Shown piece by piece: positions 7,937 to 16,303 of a stretch of 44,571 nucleotides of DNA. Origin of the DNA: Methylobacterium longum (GTDB lineage Bacteria > Pseudomonadota > Alphaproteobacteria > Rhizobiales > Beijerinckiaceae); assembly GCF_022179385.1 (NCBI RefSeq), contig NZ_BPQS01000042.1:1-44571 (forward strand). The letters are read 5' to 3'. Under the pieces are notes generated by a model. The model had not been told where the DNA came from and did no database searches. It worked only from the letters and a program-made list of their open reading frames with translations. Every line of letters begins with the position of its first letter. Position 1 is the stretch's first letter. The position numbers and the translations under genes were made by a program.

Positions 7937-10099
7937 TCAGTTCGCCCGCGCCACCTCGACGAGGTTGTCGGAGAACGAGGGCGCGTGGCCCATGTCGGTG
8001 AAGGCGCCGGACGAGATGCTGTTGACCGTGCCCTCGTTGAGCTGACGCCAGTAGCCCAGCGTCGCCACCACGATGCCGGCCTTCACGTCGTCGGTGATGC
8101 GCGCCACGCCCTTGAAGGCCCCGCGGTCATTGGCGACCTGCACCCGGTCGCCGTCCCGGATGCCGCGGGCATCGGCATCGGCTTGGTTGATCATCACGAA
8201 CTGCTCGCCCTGACCCTTCTGCTTGTCCTCCATGTTGGCGTAGCAGGAGTTCAGGAAGTAGTGGCTCTTGGGCGAGACGATGTTGAGCGGGAAGCGCTTG
8301 GCCAGCTCCGGGTCGTTCGTATGGCTCTCGCGCGGGCCGAGGTAGTCGGGCAGCGGATCGAGCGCCTCGCCGGGCTGGAAACCCTCGTACATCTGCCGGA
8401 ACGGCGGGGCGACGAAGTTGGTGGCGCCCTCGACCTTCAGCATGCACTTGCCGGTCGGCGTCGGGAAGTTCCCCTCCCGGTGCGGCGCGCGGTCGTCCGG
8501 CGTGCCGACCTTCAGGCGCGCGAAGCCGTGCTCGCGCATGTACTGGAGGTCGATGCCCTCGCAGGCCGGGGCGTTCCAATCGACGTAGTGCTCCAAGCAC
8601 TCGCTATCGGTCCACTTGAAGTTCTCTTCCTCGAAGCCGAGCCGGGCGGCGAGCTGCCGGAAGATCTCGTTGTTCGGGATCGCCTCGCCGGGGGCTTCCG
8701 CACACTTGGTGTTGTAGGTCAGGTAGAGGTGGCCCCAGGAGAGGATCATGTCCTCCATCTCGGCGCCCATGGTCGCCGGCAGCAGGATGTCGGCGTAGGA
8801 GGCCGTGTCCGAGATGAAGTGCTCGGCCGAGACCATGAACAGGTCCTCGCGCATCAGGCCTTCGACGATCTTGTCGGTCTCGGGCGCCTGCGTGACGGGG
8901 TTCGAGTTCCAGCACATCATGGACATGATCGGCGGATCGAGCTGCATCTCGCCGGTCAGCGCGCGGCCGATCTGCAGATTCGAGACGACGCGGGTCCCCT
9001 CCGGGATCAGATCGGGCCGGCACATCACGTCGAACTTGTAGGGGTGCTCCCACACGCCGAACTGCGTGACGCCGCCGCCGACATGGCGCCACGCGCCGGT
9101 CAACGCCGGAATGCAGGTCACGGCCCGGATGGTCTGGCCGCCGCCGTAGTGGCGCTCCAGCGCCACGCCCATGCGGATCGCGGCGGGCTGCGCCGTCGCG
9201 AGTTCGCGGGCCAGCGTGCGGATGTCGTCGGCCGGCACGCCGGTGATCTCTGAGGCCCATTCGGGCGTCCGGGGAGCGGCCCGCTCCTTCAGCTCCTCGA
9301 AGCCGACCGTGTGGTTGTCGACGTAGTCCTGGTCGACGAGCCCCTGCGCGATGATCGAGTTGATCAGCGCCATGGCGAGCGCCCCGTCGGTGCCGGGCTT
9401 CGGGGCGATGTGCCAGTCGGCCGCCTTAGCGGTGCGGGACGCGTAGGCGTCGATCACGACGACCTTGGCGCCCTTCTTCTGGGCGTCCTTGACGATGGCC
9501 CAGTGGTGCAGGTTCGTGCTGACCGAGTTGCAGGCCCAGATCACGATGTACTTGGAGTGGATGTAGCTGTCGGGGTCGAGGCCGGCGGTCGGCCCGACGG
9601 TGAGGAGCCAGGCCGTGCAGGAGCCCTCACCGCAGAAGGTCCGCTCGGTCACGGTGGCGCCCATCCGGTTGAAGAAGGCATCGCCGCCGTTCAGCCCGTG
9701 CACCAGCCCCTGGTTGCCGAGGTAGCTGTAGGGCGCGATGGCCTGCGGACCGTACTGGTCGATGATCGCCTTCCAGCGCGACACGATGGTGTCCAGCGCC
9801 TCGCCCCAGGTGATCCGCTCGAACTGCTTCGACCCCTTCGGGCCGACCCGCTTCATTGGATAGAGCAGCCGATCCGGGTGGTAGTGGCGCTTCTCGTAAT
9901 CCTTCAGCTTCACGCAGAGACCGCCGCGGGTCATCGGGTGGTCCGGGTTGCCGCGCACGCCCTGGAGCTGGCCGTCCTTGACGTCGAACAGCATGGAGCA
10001 GGTGTCGGGGCAATCGTGCGGGCAGCCCCCGAAGAAGGTCTCGGTCAGGCTCTGGGCCTCGGCCATGATCAGGGAGTCGGGCTTGACGATCTCGTTCAT
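7937..10099 (-). CDS. Molybdopterin (bis-MGD) oxidoreductase, formate-dehydrogenase-like
   Basis: A 720-residue member of the DMSO-reductase superfamily. C26, C30, C34 and C62 (CPHDCPDTC ... GGLC) bind a 4Fe-4S cluster, residues ~50-590 hold the molybdopterin domains, and the C-terminal ~110 residues form the MGD-binding barrel (VSPKSHYFLNS, NDRGAFKGVARI). The candidate metal ligand lies in TFCGEGSC (C156, S160 or C161). There is no twin-arginine signal, so it is probably cytoplasmic. The substrate is not readable from sequence; formate oxidation would suit a methylotroph, where an Fdh4A-type enzyme of this superfamily exists, but I cannot confirm that identity. The ATG at 10099 has GGAGG five bases upstream. 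An upstream GTG/ATG extension to 10192 is hydrophobic and lacks family character, so I reject it. Confidence 0.85.
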   Translation of the reverse strand: MNEIVKPDSLIMAEAQSLTETFFGGCPHDCPDTCSMLFDVKDGQLQGVRGNPDHPMTRGGLCVKLKDYEKRHYHPDRLLYPMKRVGPKGSKQFERITWGEALDTIVSRWKAIIDQYGPQAIAPYSYLGNQGLVHGLNGGDAFFNRMGATVTERTFCGEGSCTAWLLTVGPTAGLDPDSYIHSKYIVIWACNSVSTNLHHWAIVKDAQKKGAKVVVIDAYASRTAKAADWHIAPKPGTDGALAMALINSIIAQGLVDQDYVDNHTVGFEELKERAAPRTPEWASEITGVPADDIRTLARELATAQPAAIRMGVALERHYGGGQTIRAVTCIPALTGAWRHVGGGVTQFGVWEHPYKFDVMCRPDLIPEGTRVVSNLQIGRALTGEMQLDPPIMSMMCWNSNPVTQAPETDKIVEGLMREDLFMVSAEHFISDTASYADILLPATMGAEMEDMILSWGHLYLTYNTKCAEAPGEAIPNNEIFRQLAARLGFEEENFKWTDSECLEHYVDWNAPACEGIDLQYMREHGFARLKVGTPDDRAPHREGNFPTPTGKCMLKVEGATNFVAPPFRQMYEGFQPGEALDPLPDYLGPRESHTNDPELAKRFPLNIVSPKSHYFLNSCYANMEDKQKGQGEQFVMINQADADARGIRDGDRVQVANDRGAFKGVARITDDVKAGIVVATLGYWRQLNEGTVNSISSGAFTDMGHAPSFSDNLVEVARAN

Positions 10100-10266
10100 G
10101 GGTCCTCCGGGGGGAGCGTGAAGCCTCTTTGTCCGGCGGACTTCGATCGCTGACCCCCCTGTTGCGTACAGCAGGAGGAACAAAATTACCAATCTCGCCG
10201 CGTTGTCGCCGGTGAGTTCGGAGATACGCAGTCTAGTCCTGCGTCATAGTTCGGATCCTGGGCGCG

Positions 10267-10587
10267 TCAGGCATCGCCCGCCAGCTTCATGGTGACGAGG
10301 CCGGCGACGATCAGGCCGGCGGCGGCGAGCCGGGCGGGCGAGGCCTGCTCGCCCAGGACCGTGACGCCCACCGCGAAGGCGCCGACGGCGCCGATGCCCG
10401 TCCAGATCGTGTAGGCGGTGCCGAGGGGGAGGGTGCGCATGGACAGGGCGAGGAGGCCGACGCTGCCCACCATCGTGGCGACCATGATGGTGGTCGGCCA
10501 GGGGCGGGTGAAGCCGTCGGATTGCTTCATCGCGTAGGACCACGCGACCTCCAGCAGGCCGGCGGCGACGAGACAGATCCAGGCCAT
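10267..10587 (-). CDS. sugE: SugE/Gdx small multidrug-resistance family exporter
   Basis: A 106-residue protein with four membrane helices, which would work as an antiparallel dimer in the inner membrane. The active-site glutamate is E13 in LLEVAWSYAMKQSDGFT, and the SugE/Gdx subtype marks are KxSDGFT and TLPLGTAYTIWTGIGAVG. Members of this subtype export guanidinium in exchange for protons, and some confer resistance to quaternary ammonium compounds. The start codon follows AGGAGGG with seven bases of spacing. The gene stands between recD2 and the oxidoreductase, all on the minus strand. Its upstream leader is strongly structured and may be a guanidine riboswitch. Confidence 0.93.
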   Translation of the reverse strand: MAWICLVAAGLLEVAWSYAMKQSDGFTRPWPTTIMVATMVGSVGLLALSMRTLPLGTAYTIWTGIGAVGAFAVGVTVLGEQASPARLAAAGLIVAGLVTMKLAGDA

Positions 10588-10599
10588 GGCGGCCCTCCT

Positions 10600-10680
10600 G
10601 AAAGGGCCGGGCCGTCCCGGGCTTGTGCTCCGCGCGCTGGCAGGCGCGGAGGGAGGACGTGGCCTCGCACGGCCTAGCTG
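10600..10680 (-). promoter_or_regulatory. Structured 5' leader of sugE, possible guanidine riboswitch
   Basis: Reading on the minus strand, CTAGG (10679-10675) is followed by an 8-bp hairpin CTCCGCGC/GCGCGGAG (10653-10630). Then comes ACAAGCCCGGGA, and a hairpin CCGGG-ACGG-CCCGG (10622-10609), directly before the AGGAGGG site. CTAGG and ACAAGCCCGGGA recall the ends of the guanidine-I (ykkC) motif, while an ACGG tetraloop beside the ribosome binding site recalls guanidine-II (mini-ykkC). Neither consensus is complete: the guanidine-I core is absent, and only one ACGR loop is present. The SugE/Gdx gene downstream is the reason to take it seriously. Confidence 0.35.
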
Positions 10681-10808
10681 GTGCTGCAGCGCCGGCGTTC
10701 AAGGCCGCCGGCGGGTCGATGGTCCCGTGAGGCTGAACGGCGGAATCCGCCCCGCGCCATCACCCGCGGAGGGGAGGGCGAGAAGCGGCTCCTTCCGCGC
10801 CCGGGCCT

Positions 10809-13004
10809 TCACCCGCCCAGCCACTCCCGCAGCTTGGTCCAGCGGGGCTTCATCGTGCCGCCGCGGACCGCCACCGCCACGGCCTTGCGCTGCCCGAGCA
10901 GCACCACCAGCCGCTTGCCACGGGTCACGCCCGTGTAGAGGAGGTTGCGCGCCAGCATGGTCCAGTGCTGCATGGCCACCGGGATCACCACCGCCGGGTA
11001 TTCCGAGCCCTGCGACTTGTGGATGGTGGTGGCGTAGGCCGGCACCAGCGTGTCGAGCTCGCCGTAGGGGTAGATCACCTCCCGCCCCTCGAAGTCGACG
11101 ATCACCGCGCCCTCGTCGGCGTCGATGCGCGCCACGGTGCCGAGGTCGCCGTTGAAGACCTCGCGGTCGTAGTCGTTCTGGCTCTCCATCACCCGGTCCC
11201 CGGGGGAGAAGCGCCAGCCGAACCGCTCCACCGAGACCGGCGGGTTCGGGTTCAGCACCGCCTGGAGGGCGTGGTTGAGGTTGCGCGCGCCGAGCACGCC
11301 GCGCTGCATCGGGGTGAGCACCTGCACGTCGCGCACCGGGTCGAGGCCGAAGCGGGCCGGGATGCGCCGCGTCACCACCTCGATCAGCGTCTCGACGGCC
11401 GGCTCGGGATCGTCGATCGCGATGAGGTGGAAGTCGCTCTCCGCGCCGCGCGGGGCCGGCTCGGGCATCCGGCCCGCGTTGATCCGGTGGGCGTTCACGA
11501 CGATCCGGCTCTCGGCCGCCTGCCGGAACACCTCCGTGAGCCGCGCCACCGGCACGGCGCCGGAGGCGATCACGTCGGCGAGCACCTGTCCCGGCCCGAC
11601 CGAGGGCAACTGGTCGACGTCGCCGACCAGCAGCAGCGCCGCGTGCTCGGGCACCGCCTTGGTCAGGGCGTTCATCAGCGGCACGTCGACCATCGAGGTC
11701 TCGTCGATGACGAGGAGGTCGCAGGGGAGGGGGTTTTCCGCATTGCGCGAGAAGCCGCCGTGCTTGGGGTCGATCTCCAGCAGCCGGTGGATCGTCCTGG
11801 CCTCCAGCCCGGTCTGCTCGCTCATGCGCTTGGCGGCCCGGCCGGTGGGGGCGGCGAGCAGCACCCGCACGCCCTTCGCCCGCAGAATCCGCAGGATCGT
11901 GTCCAGGGTCGAGGTCTTGCCCACCCCCGGCCCGCCCGTCACCACCGCGAGCTTGGCGCCGAGCACGCGCCGCACCGCCTCTTCCTGCGAGGGCGAGAGC
12001 GTCTTGCCGGTCTTCTCGGTCACCCAGGGCAGGGCCCGGGCGAGGTCGATCTCGGGCCAGGGCGGCGCGCCGGTCGCCCGCCGGAGCAGCCTCTCGGCGA
12101 TGGCGCGCTCGGCGGCGTGCAGGCCTGCGAGGAAGATGCAGGCCTTGTCGCCCACGATGTCCTGCACGACCGCGCCGGTCTCCAGAACCTCGAGCAGCGC
12201 CGTGCGGATCAGGGGCGCCTCCACGCCCAGCAGCTCCCCCGCCAGCGCGACGAGCTCCGCCACCGGCAGGGCGCAGTGGCCCCCGTCGGTGGCGGTCTGC
12301 AGCGCGAAGGAGATCCCGGCCCGCAGGCGTTGCGGGGCCTCCGGGGCCAGCCCGAGCTTCATCGCGATCGCGTCGGCGGTCTTGAAGCCGATCCCCCGGA
12401 TGTCCTTCGCCAGCCGGTAGGGATCCTCGGTCATGACCGCGATCGCCTCGTGGCCGTAGGTCTTGAAGATCCGCACCGCCCGCGCCGTTCCGACCCCGTG
12501 GGCGTGCAGGAACAGCATGATCTCGCGCACGGCCTTCTGCTCGGCCCAGCCGGCGACGATGCGGGCGGCGCGCCTCGGCCCGATGCCGCCGACCTCGGTG
12601 AGGCGGCCGGGCTCGGCCTCGATGATCTCGAACGTGCCTTCCCCGAAGGCCGCCACGATGCGCTTGGCCATGGCGGGGCCGATGCCGCGCATGTGGCCCG
12701 AGGCGAGGTACTTCTCGATACCGGCGATCCCGGTCGGCGGCGTGACCTTGAGGGTGTCGGCCTTGAACTGAAGGCCGTGCTGACGGTCCGTGTGCCAGAT
12801 GCCGGTGGCGGTGATCCACTCGCCCGCCCCGATGGCCGGCGCGTGGCCGATCACCGGCACGAGGTCGCGCTTGCCGCGCGCCTGGACCTTGAGCACGCAG
12901 AAGCCGGTCTCGGGGCTGTGGAAGGTGACGCGCTCGATCGTCCCGGCCAGCGCCTCGACGGGCTGGCCGCGCTCGGAGGGGTGTGGCGTCGCTCGCTGGT
13001 TCAT
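10809..13004 (-). CDS. recD2: RecD2-like ATP-dependent DNA helicase
   Basis: A 731-residue superfamily 1B 5'-3' DNA helicase of the RecBC-independent RecD2 type. Residues 15-95 form the N-terminal OB-like domain, and residues 100-220 contain repeated helix-hairpin-helix motifs (GIGPAMAKRIV, VGGIGPRRAARIV, IRGIGFKTADAIA). The core has SPSQ (337-340), Walker A GGPGVGKT (357-364), the DET Walker B in VIDETSMVDVPL, and motif TIHKSQGSEYPAVV near residue 655. RecD2 proteins are linked to replication-fork and mismatch repair. I start at the ATG at 13004, where family similarity begins. The frame stays open to 13388 with an ATG at 13079, but the extra sequence is low-complexity and basic. No strong Shine-Dalgarno decides the start. 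Confidence 0.88.
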   Translation of the reverse strand: MNQRATPHPSERGQPVEALAGTIERVTFHSPETGFCVLKVQARGKRDLVPVIGHAPAIGAGEWITATGIWHTDRQHGLQFKADTLKVTPPTGIAGIEKYLASGHMRGIGPAMAKRIVAAFGEGTFEIIEAEPGRLTEVGGIGPRRAARIVAGWAEQKAVREIMLFLHAHGVGTARAVRIFKTYGHEAIAVMTEDPYRLAKDIRGIGFKTADAIAMKLGLAPEAPQRLRAGISFALQTATDGGHCALPVAELVALAGELLGVEAPLIRTALLEVLETGAVVQDIVGDKACIFLAGLHAAERAIAERLLRRATGAPPWPEIDLARALPWVTEKTGKTLSPSQEEAVRRVLGAKLAVVTGGPGVGKTSTLDTILRILRAKGVRVLLAAPTGRAAKRMSEQTGLEARTIHRLLEIDPKHGGFSRNAENPLPCDLLVIDETSMVDVPLMNALTKAVPEHAALLLVGDVDQLPSVGPGQVLADVIASGAVPVARLTEVFRQAAESRIVVNAHRINAGRMPEPAPRGAESDFHLIAIDDPEPAVETLIEVVTRRIPARFGLDPVRDVQVLTPMQRGVLGARNLNHALQAVLNPNPPVSVERFGWRFSPGDRVMESQNDYDREVFNGDLGTVARIDADEGAVIVDFEGREVIYPYGELDTLVPAYATTIHKSQGSEYPAVVIPVAMQHWTMLARNLLYTGVTRGKRLVVLLGQRKAVAVAVRGGTMKPRWTKLREWLGG

Positions 13005-13463
13005 GCCTTGGCGTCGGGCCTTGGCGACGGGCCTCGGCTTCGGGCCTCGGCCGGCGCGGATGGGCCCGGTGTGGCACATCCTGACGTTGAAGATCGGACC
13101 TGCCGGGGAGCGGAGCAACGGCGGCGCGGCCCTGCGGCCGGACTTGCCGCCGCGACGCGTCGTCACGCGCCCTCGTCGACGCGCCCTGGTTCCCGCGCCC
13201 TGGTTCAAGCGTCCCGCGGAGCCCCGATGGAACCCGGATCCGTCCGCCTCCGTGCCGGCGGCTTCGTGCCCCGAACACCCGATCTGCCGGTCCTCCTCCG
13301 CCGCGGCGCCGTCCAGGCGGCGGATCCGGGCCGGACCACCGTCGTCCGGACGGCGCCGACGCGCCGCCGCGACTCTATCGGCTTCCACCGGGGGTTGTCC
13401 GTCGGGTAGGACGGTTCGTCACGCAGCCGCCGCCCGGGGGCCTGCGGCGAGCCCGGAGGGACC
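13005..13463. other. 459-base intergenic region between recD2 and amiC
   Basis: This GC-rich region separates the divergent recD2 and amiC genes, so it should contain both promoters. I see no intact gene, RNA gene or convincing operator. The minus-strand frame open through most of it has no protein-like character. Close to amiC, GCCCGGAGGGACC (ending at 13463) provides the ribosome binding site. Confidence 0.5.
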
Positions 13464-14618
13464 ATGGCGGTCAAGGATGAGGCGACGTGGCGGGTCGGCG
13501 TCCTGTTCTCCCGCAGCGGGGTGAGCGGCGTCACCGAGACCGAGCACTTCCTCGGCACGGCACTTGCCATCGAGGAGATCAACCAGGCCGGCGGTGTCCT
13601 CGGACGTCCGATCGCACCGGTCTGCTACGACCCCGCGGGCGACAACGACGCCTACCGCAATCTCGCCCGGCGCATGCTCGCCGAGGACGGGGTCGAGGTG
13701 GTCTTCGGGTGCTCGCTCTCGGCCAGCCGCAAGTCGGTGCTCTCGACCGTCGAGCGGCACAACGGCCTGCTCTGGTATCCGTCGATCTACGAGGGCTTCG
13801 AGTATTCGGAGAATATCATCTACACCGGCGCGACCCTCAACCAGAACGTCTTCGCCCTGGCCGACTACCTCCTGCAGGAGCACGGCCCGCGGATCTTCGT
13901 GATCGGTTCCGACTACATCTACCCGCGCGAGTCGAACCGGGTCATGCGCGACCTGATCGAGGCGAAGGGCGGGACGATCGTCGGCGAGCGTTACGCGCCG
14001 CTGGACGCGGATGATGCGGCCCACGCAGCCATGATCGCGGAGATCCGTGGCGCCGCGCCGGATGCGGTGTTCTCCACGGTGGTGGGGCGCGGCGCCGAGC
14101 GGCTCTACCGGGCCTACGCGGAATCCGGGATCGACCGCGCCCGCTGCCCGATCGCCAGCCTGACCATGGCGGAGGGGCAGATCCGGGCGATCGGCCCCGA
14201 ACACTGCGCCGGCCATGTCCTGGCCGCCCCGTATTTCGGCGCCCTGGCGACCGAGGAGAACCGGCGCTTCGTGACGGCCTTCCAGGCCCGGTTCGGGCTC
14301 GATCGCCCGACCAGCATGTGGTCGGAGACCGCCTACGCGCAGGTCCACCTCTTCGCCCGGGCGCTGGCGGAGGCCGGCACCCTCGATGCCGAGCGCCTCG
14401 GCGCGGCGGCCCTGCGGCAGCGCTTCGCGGCGCCGGAGGGCGAACTCGCCTTCGACGGCGAGACGCGGCACCTCTGGCTCACCCCCGGCATCGGCGTCGC
14501 CCGTGCGGACGGGCAATTCGACGTCGTCTGGCGGGCGCGCCGGCCGGTGCGGCCCGACCCCTACCTCGCGTGGTCCCGGTTCGAGACGAACTGGCTGGAG
14601 GAGGGGCTCGCCGCGTGA
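13464..14618 (+). CDS. amiC: AmiC-like amide-sensing negative regulator
   Basis: A 384-residue type I periplasmic-binding-protein fold without a signal peptide (it begins MAVKDEATWRVGVLFSRSGV), so it should be cytoplasmic like Pseudomonas AmiC. The ligand-pocket pattern is typical of the amide/urea-binding subgroup: AIEEINQAGGVLGRPI, CSLSASRKS, WYPSIYEGFEYSENIIYTGA and IGSDYIYPRESNR. In the known system AmiC binds AmiR when no amide is present and releases it when amide binds. Its stop overlaps the GTG of the AmiR gene (GTGA), which supports a matched complex. It is a diverged paralogue of the exported binding protein at 16304. GGAGGGACC precedes the ATG. Confidence 0.9.
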   Translation: MAVKDEATWRVGVLFSRSGVSGVTETEHFLGTALAIEEINQAGGVLGRPIAPVCYDPAGDNDAYRNLARRMLAEDGVEVVFGCSLSASRKSVLSTVERHNGLLWYPSIYEGFEYSENIIYTGATLNQNVFALADYLLQEHGPRIFVIGSDYIYPRESNRVMRDLIEAKGGTIVGERYAPLDADDAAHAAMIAEIRGAAPDAVFSTVVGRGAERLYRAYAESGIDRARCPIASLTMAEGQIRAIGPEHCAGHVLAAPYFGALATEENRRFVTAFQARFGLDRPTSMWSETAYAQVHLFARALAEAGTLDAERLGAAALRQRFAAPEGELAFDGETRHLWLTPGIGVARADGQFDVVWRARRPVRPDPYLAWSRFETNWLEEGLAA

Positions 14619-15241
14619 CCGCCTCAGCCCGCAAGATCCTGGACGACCTCAGACGGGCCCGCGCCCTCGTCATCCACCCCAAGGACGAGGAGGGCGCCGC
14701 GCTCCTCGAGCAGCTGCGGCGCCTCGGCTGCGCGGTCTCCCTGGCCTGGCCGCCGCCGGCCGCCCTGCCGCCGGAGATCGACACGCTGTTCATCCAGCTC
14801 GACGACGCGCAGGTGATGCACCTCCTGCCCTCGATCGAGGAGACCGAGCCCGCCGTCATCGCCATCGTGGCCTACGAGAGCCCGACCTCGCTGAAGGCGA
14901 TCGCCGACGTGAACGCCCACGGGGTGCTGAACAAGCCGCTCCACCCGCGGGGCGTGCTCACCCAGTTCGCCCTGGCGCGCTACCGGCGCGGCTACGAGGG
15001 ACGGCTCACCAGCAAGATCAACCGCCTGGAGGAGACCATGAAGGGCCGCCGCACCGTCGAGAGGGCGGTCCGGCTGCTCGTGGAGCTGAACCGGATCGAC
15101 GAGGATGCCGCCTACAAGATGCTCCGGGATCGGGCCACCGCGTCCCGGGTGCCGATGGCGAGCGTCGCCGAGGGCGTGGTGTCGGCCCACGAGGCGATGA
15201 GCGGTCTCGGCCTGCGCATCGCGTTGGCCGAAAAGCCCTGA
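14615..15241 (+). CDS. amiR: AmiR-like ANTAR-domain transcription antiterminator
   Basis: A 208-residue RNA-binding antiterminator. Residues 1-125 form a response-regulator-like pseudo-receiver without the phosphorylation residues (LVIHPKDEEGAALLEQLRRLG, then VLNKPLHPRGVLTQFA). A coiled coil follows (LTSKINRLEETMKGRRTVERA), and residues 145-208 form the ANTAR domain (VERAVRLLVELNRIDEDAAY, then RVPMASVAEGVV). It should bind paired stem-loops in leader RNA and stop terminator formation. The GTG start at 14615 overlaps the amiC stop; GGAGGAGGGG lies upstream. The stem-loop leader and terminator that it would act on begin 14 bases after its own stop codon. Confidence 0.92.
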   Translation: MTASARKILDDLRRARALVIHPKDEEGAALLEQLRRLGCAVSLAWPPPAALPPEIDTLFIQLDDAQVMHLLPSIEETEPAVIAIVAYESPTSLKAIADVNAHGVLNKPLHPRGVLTQFALARYRRGYEGRLTSKINRLEETMKGRRTVERAVRLLVELNRIDEDAAYKMLRDRATASRVPMASVAEGVVSAHEAMSGLGLRIALAEKP

Positions 15242-15254
15242 TCGCGGCAGCGTG

Positions 15255-15354
15255 CCGCAAATATGGCCTTGCGGTCCGTATCCTGAGGCGTATCGTCCTC
15301 GGATAGGGCAAGGTTGCCCGGCTGCAGCGCTGCTGCAGCGCATCTCGGCTTTGG
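15255..15354 (+). promoter_or_regulatory. Stem-loop leader, candidate ANTAR (AmiR) target RNA
   Basis: Four stem-loops are packed between amiR and the amidase gene. CCGCAA/TTGCGG is at 15255-15274, TATCC.GAGG/CCTCGGATA at 15279-15305, GGGC-AAGGTT-GCCC at 15306-15319, and GCTGCAGC/GCTGCAGC at 15321-15339. ANTAR targets are paired hairpins with six-base loops having A at position 1 and G at position 4; the third hairpin (AAGGTT) fits exactly. A second canonical loop is not obvious. The intrinsic terminator at 15355-15397 follows directly, as in known antitermination leaders. Confidence 0.65.
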
Positions 15355-15397
15355 AGCCTCTGGTCCGCGGCGTACCGTCCGCGTCCAGGGGCTTTTT
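15355..15397 (+). terminator. Intrinsic terminator (attenuator) before the amidase operon
   Basis: AGCCTCTGG (15355-15363) pairs with CCAGGGGCT (15385-15393) with one G:U pair. An inner CGCGG/CCGCG stem lies within it, and T residues run 15393-15397. It ends 16 bases before the ATG at 15414 and after the AmiR-type hairpins, so it is probably a regulated attenuator rather than the end of amiCR only. Confidence 0.8.
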
Positions 15398-15413
15398 GCG
15401 TTTTGGAGCCCGC

Positions 15414-16259
15414 ATGATCCCAGCGAACGCGACCGCACGGCCGCCCATACGGGTGTCCTGCATCCAGTTCGAGCCGCAGCTCGGCGCGGTCGCGGACAAC
15501 GTGGCGCGCGCATCGGACCTCGTCCGCGCGGCCGCCGCGGAGGGCGGTCGGCTGATCGTCCTGCCGGAACTCGCCAGCACCGGCTACGTGTTCGAATCCG
15601 CCGCGGAGGCCGCCGCGCTGGCCGAACCGGTGCCGGACGGCCCGACCACCCGGGCCTGGGCGGCGCTCGCCGCGGAACTCGGCGTCCACATCGTGGCGGG
15701 GATCGCGGAATCGGCCGGCGACGTCCTCTACAACGCCGCCGTGATCGTCGGGCCGGAGGGCTATATCGGCACCTACCGCAAGGCGCATCTCTGGGACCGG
15801 GAGAACGTGTTCTTCGCGAAGGGGGATCTCGGCTTCCCGGTCTTCGACACGGCCCTCGGCAAGGTCGGCGTCGCCATCTGCTACGACGGCTGGTTCCCCG
15901 AGACCTTCCGGCGGCTGGCACTGGGCGGGGCCGAGATCGTCTGCATCCCCACCAACTGGGTGCCGATGCCCGACCAGCCCGAGGGCGAGGCCGCCATGGC
16001 CAACACCCTGCACCGGGCCGCCGCCCACACGAACGGGCTCTTCATCGCCTGCGCCGACCGGGTCGGAATCGAGCGCGGCCAGCCCTTCGAGGGCCAGAGC
16101 CTGATCATCGGCGCCACGGGCTGGCCGCTGGCCGGTCCGGCCAGCCGCGACCGGACCGAGATCCTGTCGGCGCTGGTCGACCTCGACGCGGCCGGCCGCA
16201 AGGACCTGAACGCGTTCAACTCGCTCCTGCGCGACCGCCGCACCGACATCTACGGCTGA
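15414..16259 (+). CDS. Nitrilase-superfamily amidase (carbon-nitrogen hydrolase)
   Basis: A 281-residue cytoplasmic C-N hydrolase. The catalytic triad is visible as E52 (VLPELASTG), K123 (YRKAHLW) and C157 (ICYDGWFPE), with the accessory glutamate E130. The stretch LGGAEIVCIPTNWVP resembles the RamA/aliphatic amide branch rather than true nitrilases. It should hydrolyse an amide to a carboxylate and ammonia; the exact substrate is unknown. It is the first gene behind the attenuator, so it is expected to be induced through AmiC/AmiR. The ATG has GGAG seven bases upstream. A longer frame to 15252 runs through the terminator and is rejected. The importer binding protein follows after 44 bases. 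Confidence 0.87.
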   Translation: MIPANATARPPIRVSCIQFEPQLGAVADNVARASDLVRAAAAEGGRLIVLPELASTGYVFESAAEAAALAEPVPDGPTTRAWAALAAELGVHIVAGIAESAGDVLYNAAVIVGPEGYIGTYRKAHLWDRENVFFAKGDLGFPVFDTALGKVGVAICYDGWFPETFRRLALGGAEIVCIPTNWVPMPDQPEGEAAMANTLHRAAAHTNGLFIACADRVGIERGQPFEGQSLIIGATGWPLAGPASRDRTEILSALVDLDAAGRKDLNAFNSLLRDRRTDIYG

Positions 16260-16303
16260 GCCGAGATCCGCACCCGCCCCTGTCCGTCCCAAGGAGTTCG
16301 TTC

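Noticed and set aside
10100..10192. N-terminal extension of the molybdopterin oxidoreductase
   Set aside because: The extra 31 residues are hydrophobic/basic without a TAT motif, and the ATG at 10099 has a good GGAGG site.
10965..13409. 814-codon + strand open frame opposite recD2
   Set aside because: It is the antisense shadow of recD2. Such long mirrored frames arise from high third-position GC; the translation is dominated by R, G, A and H with no domain.
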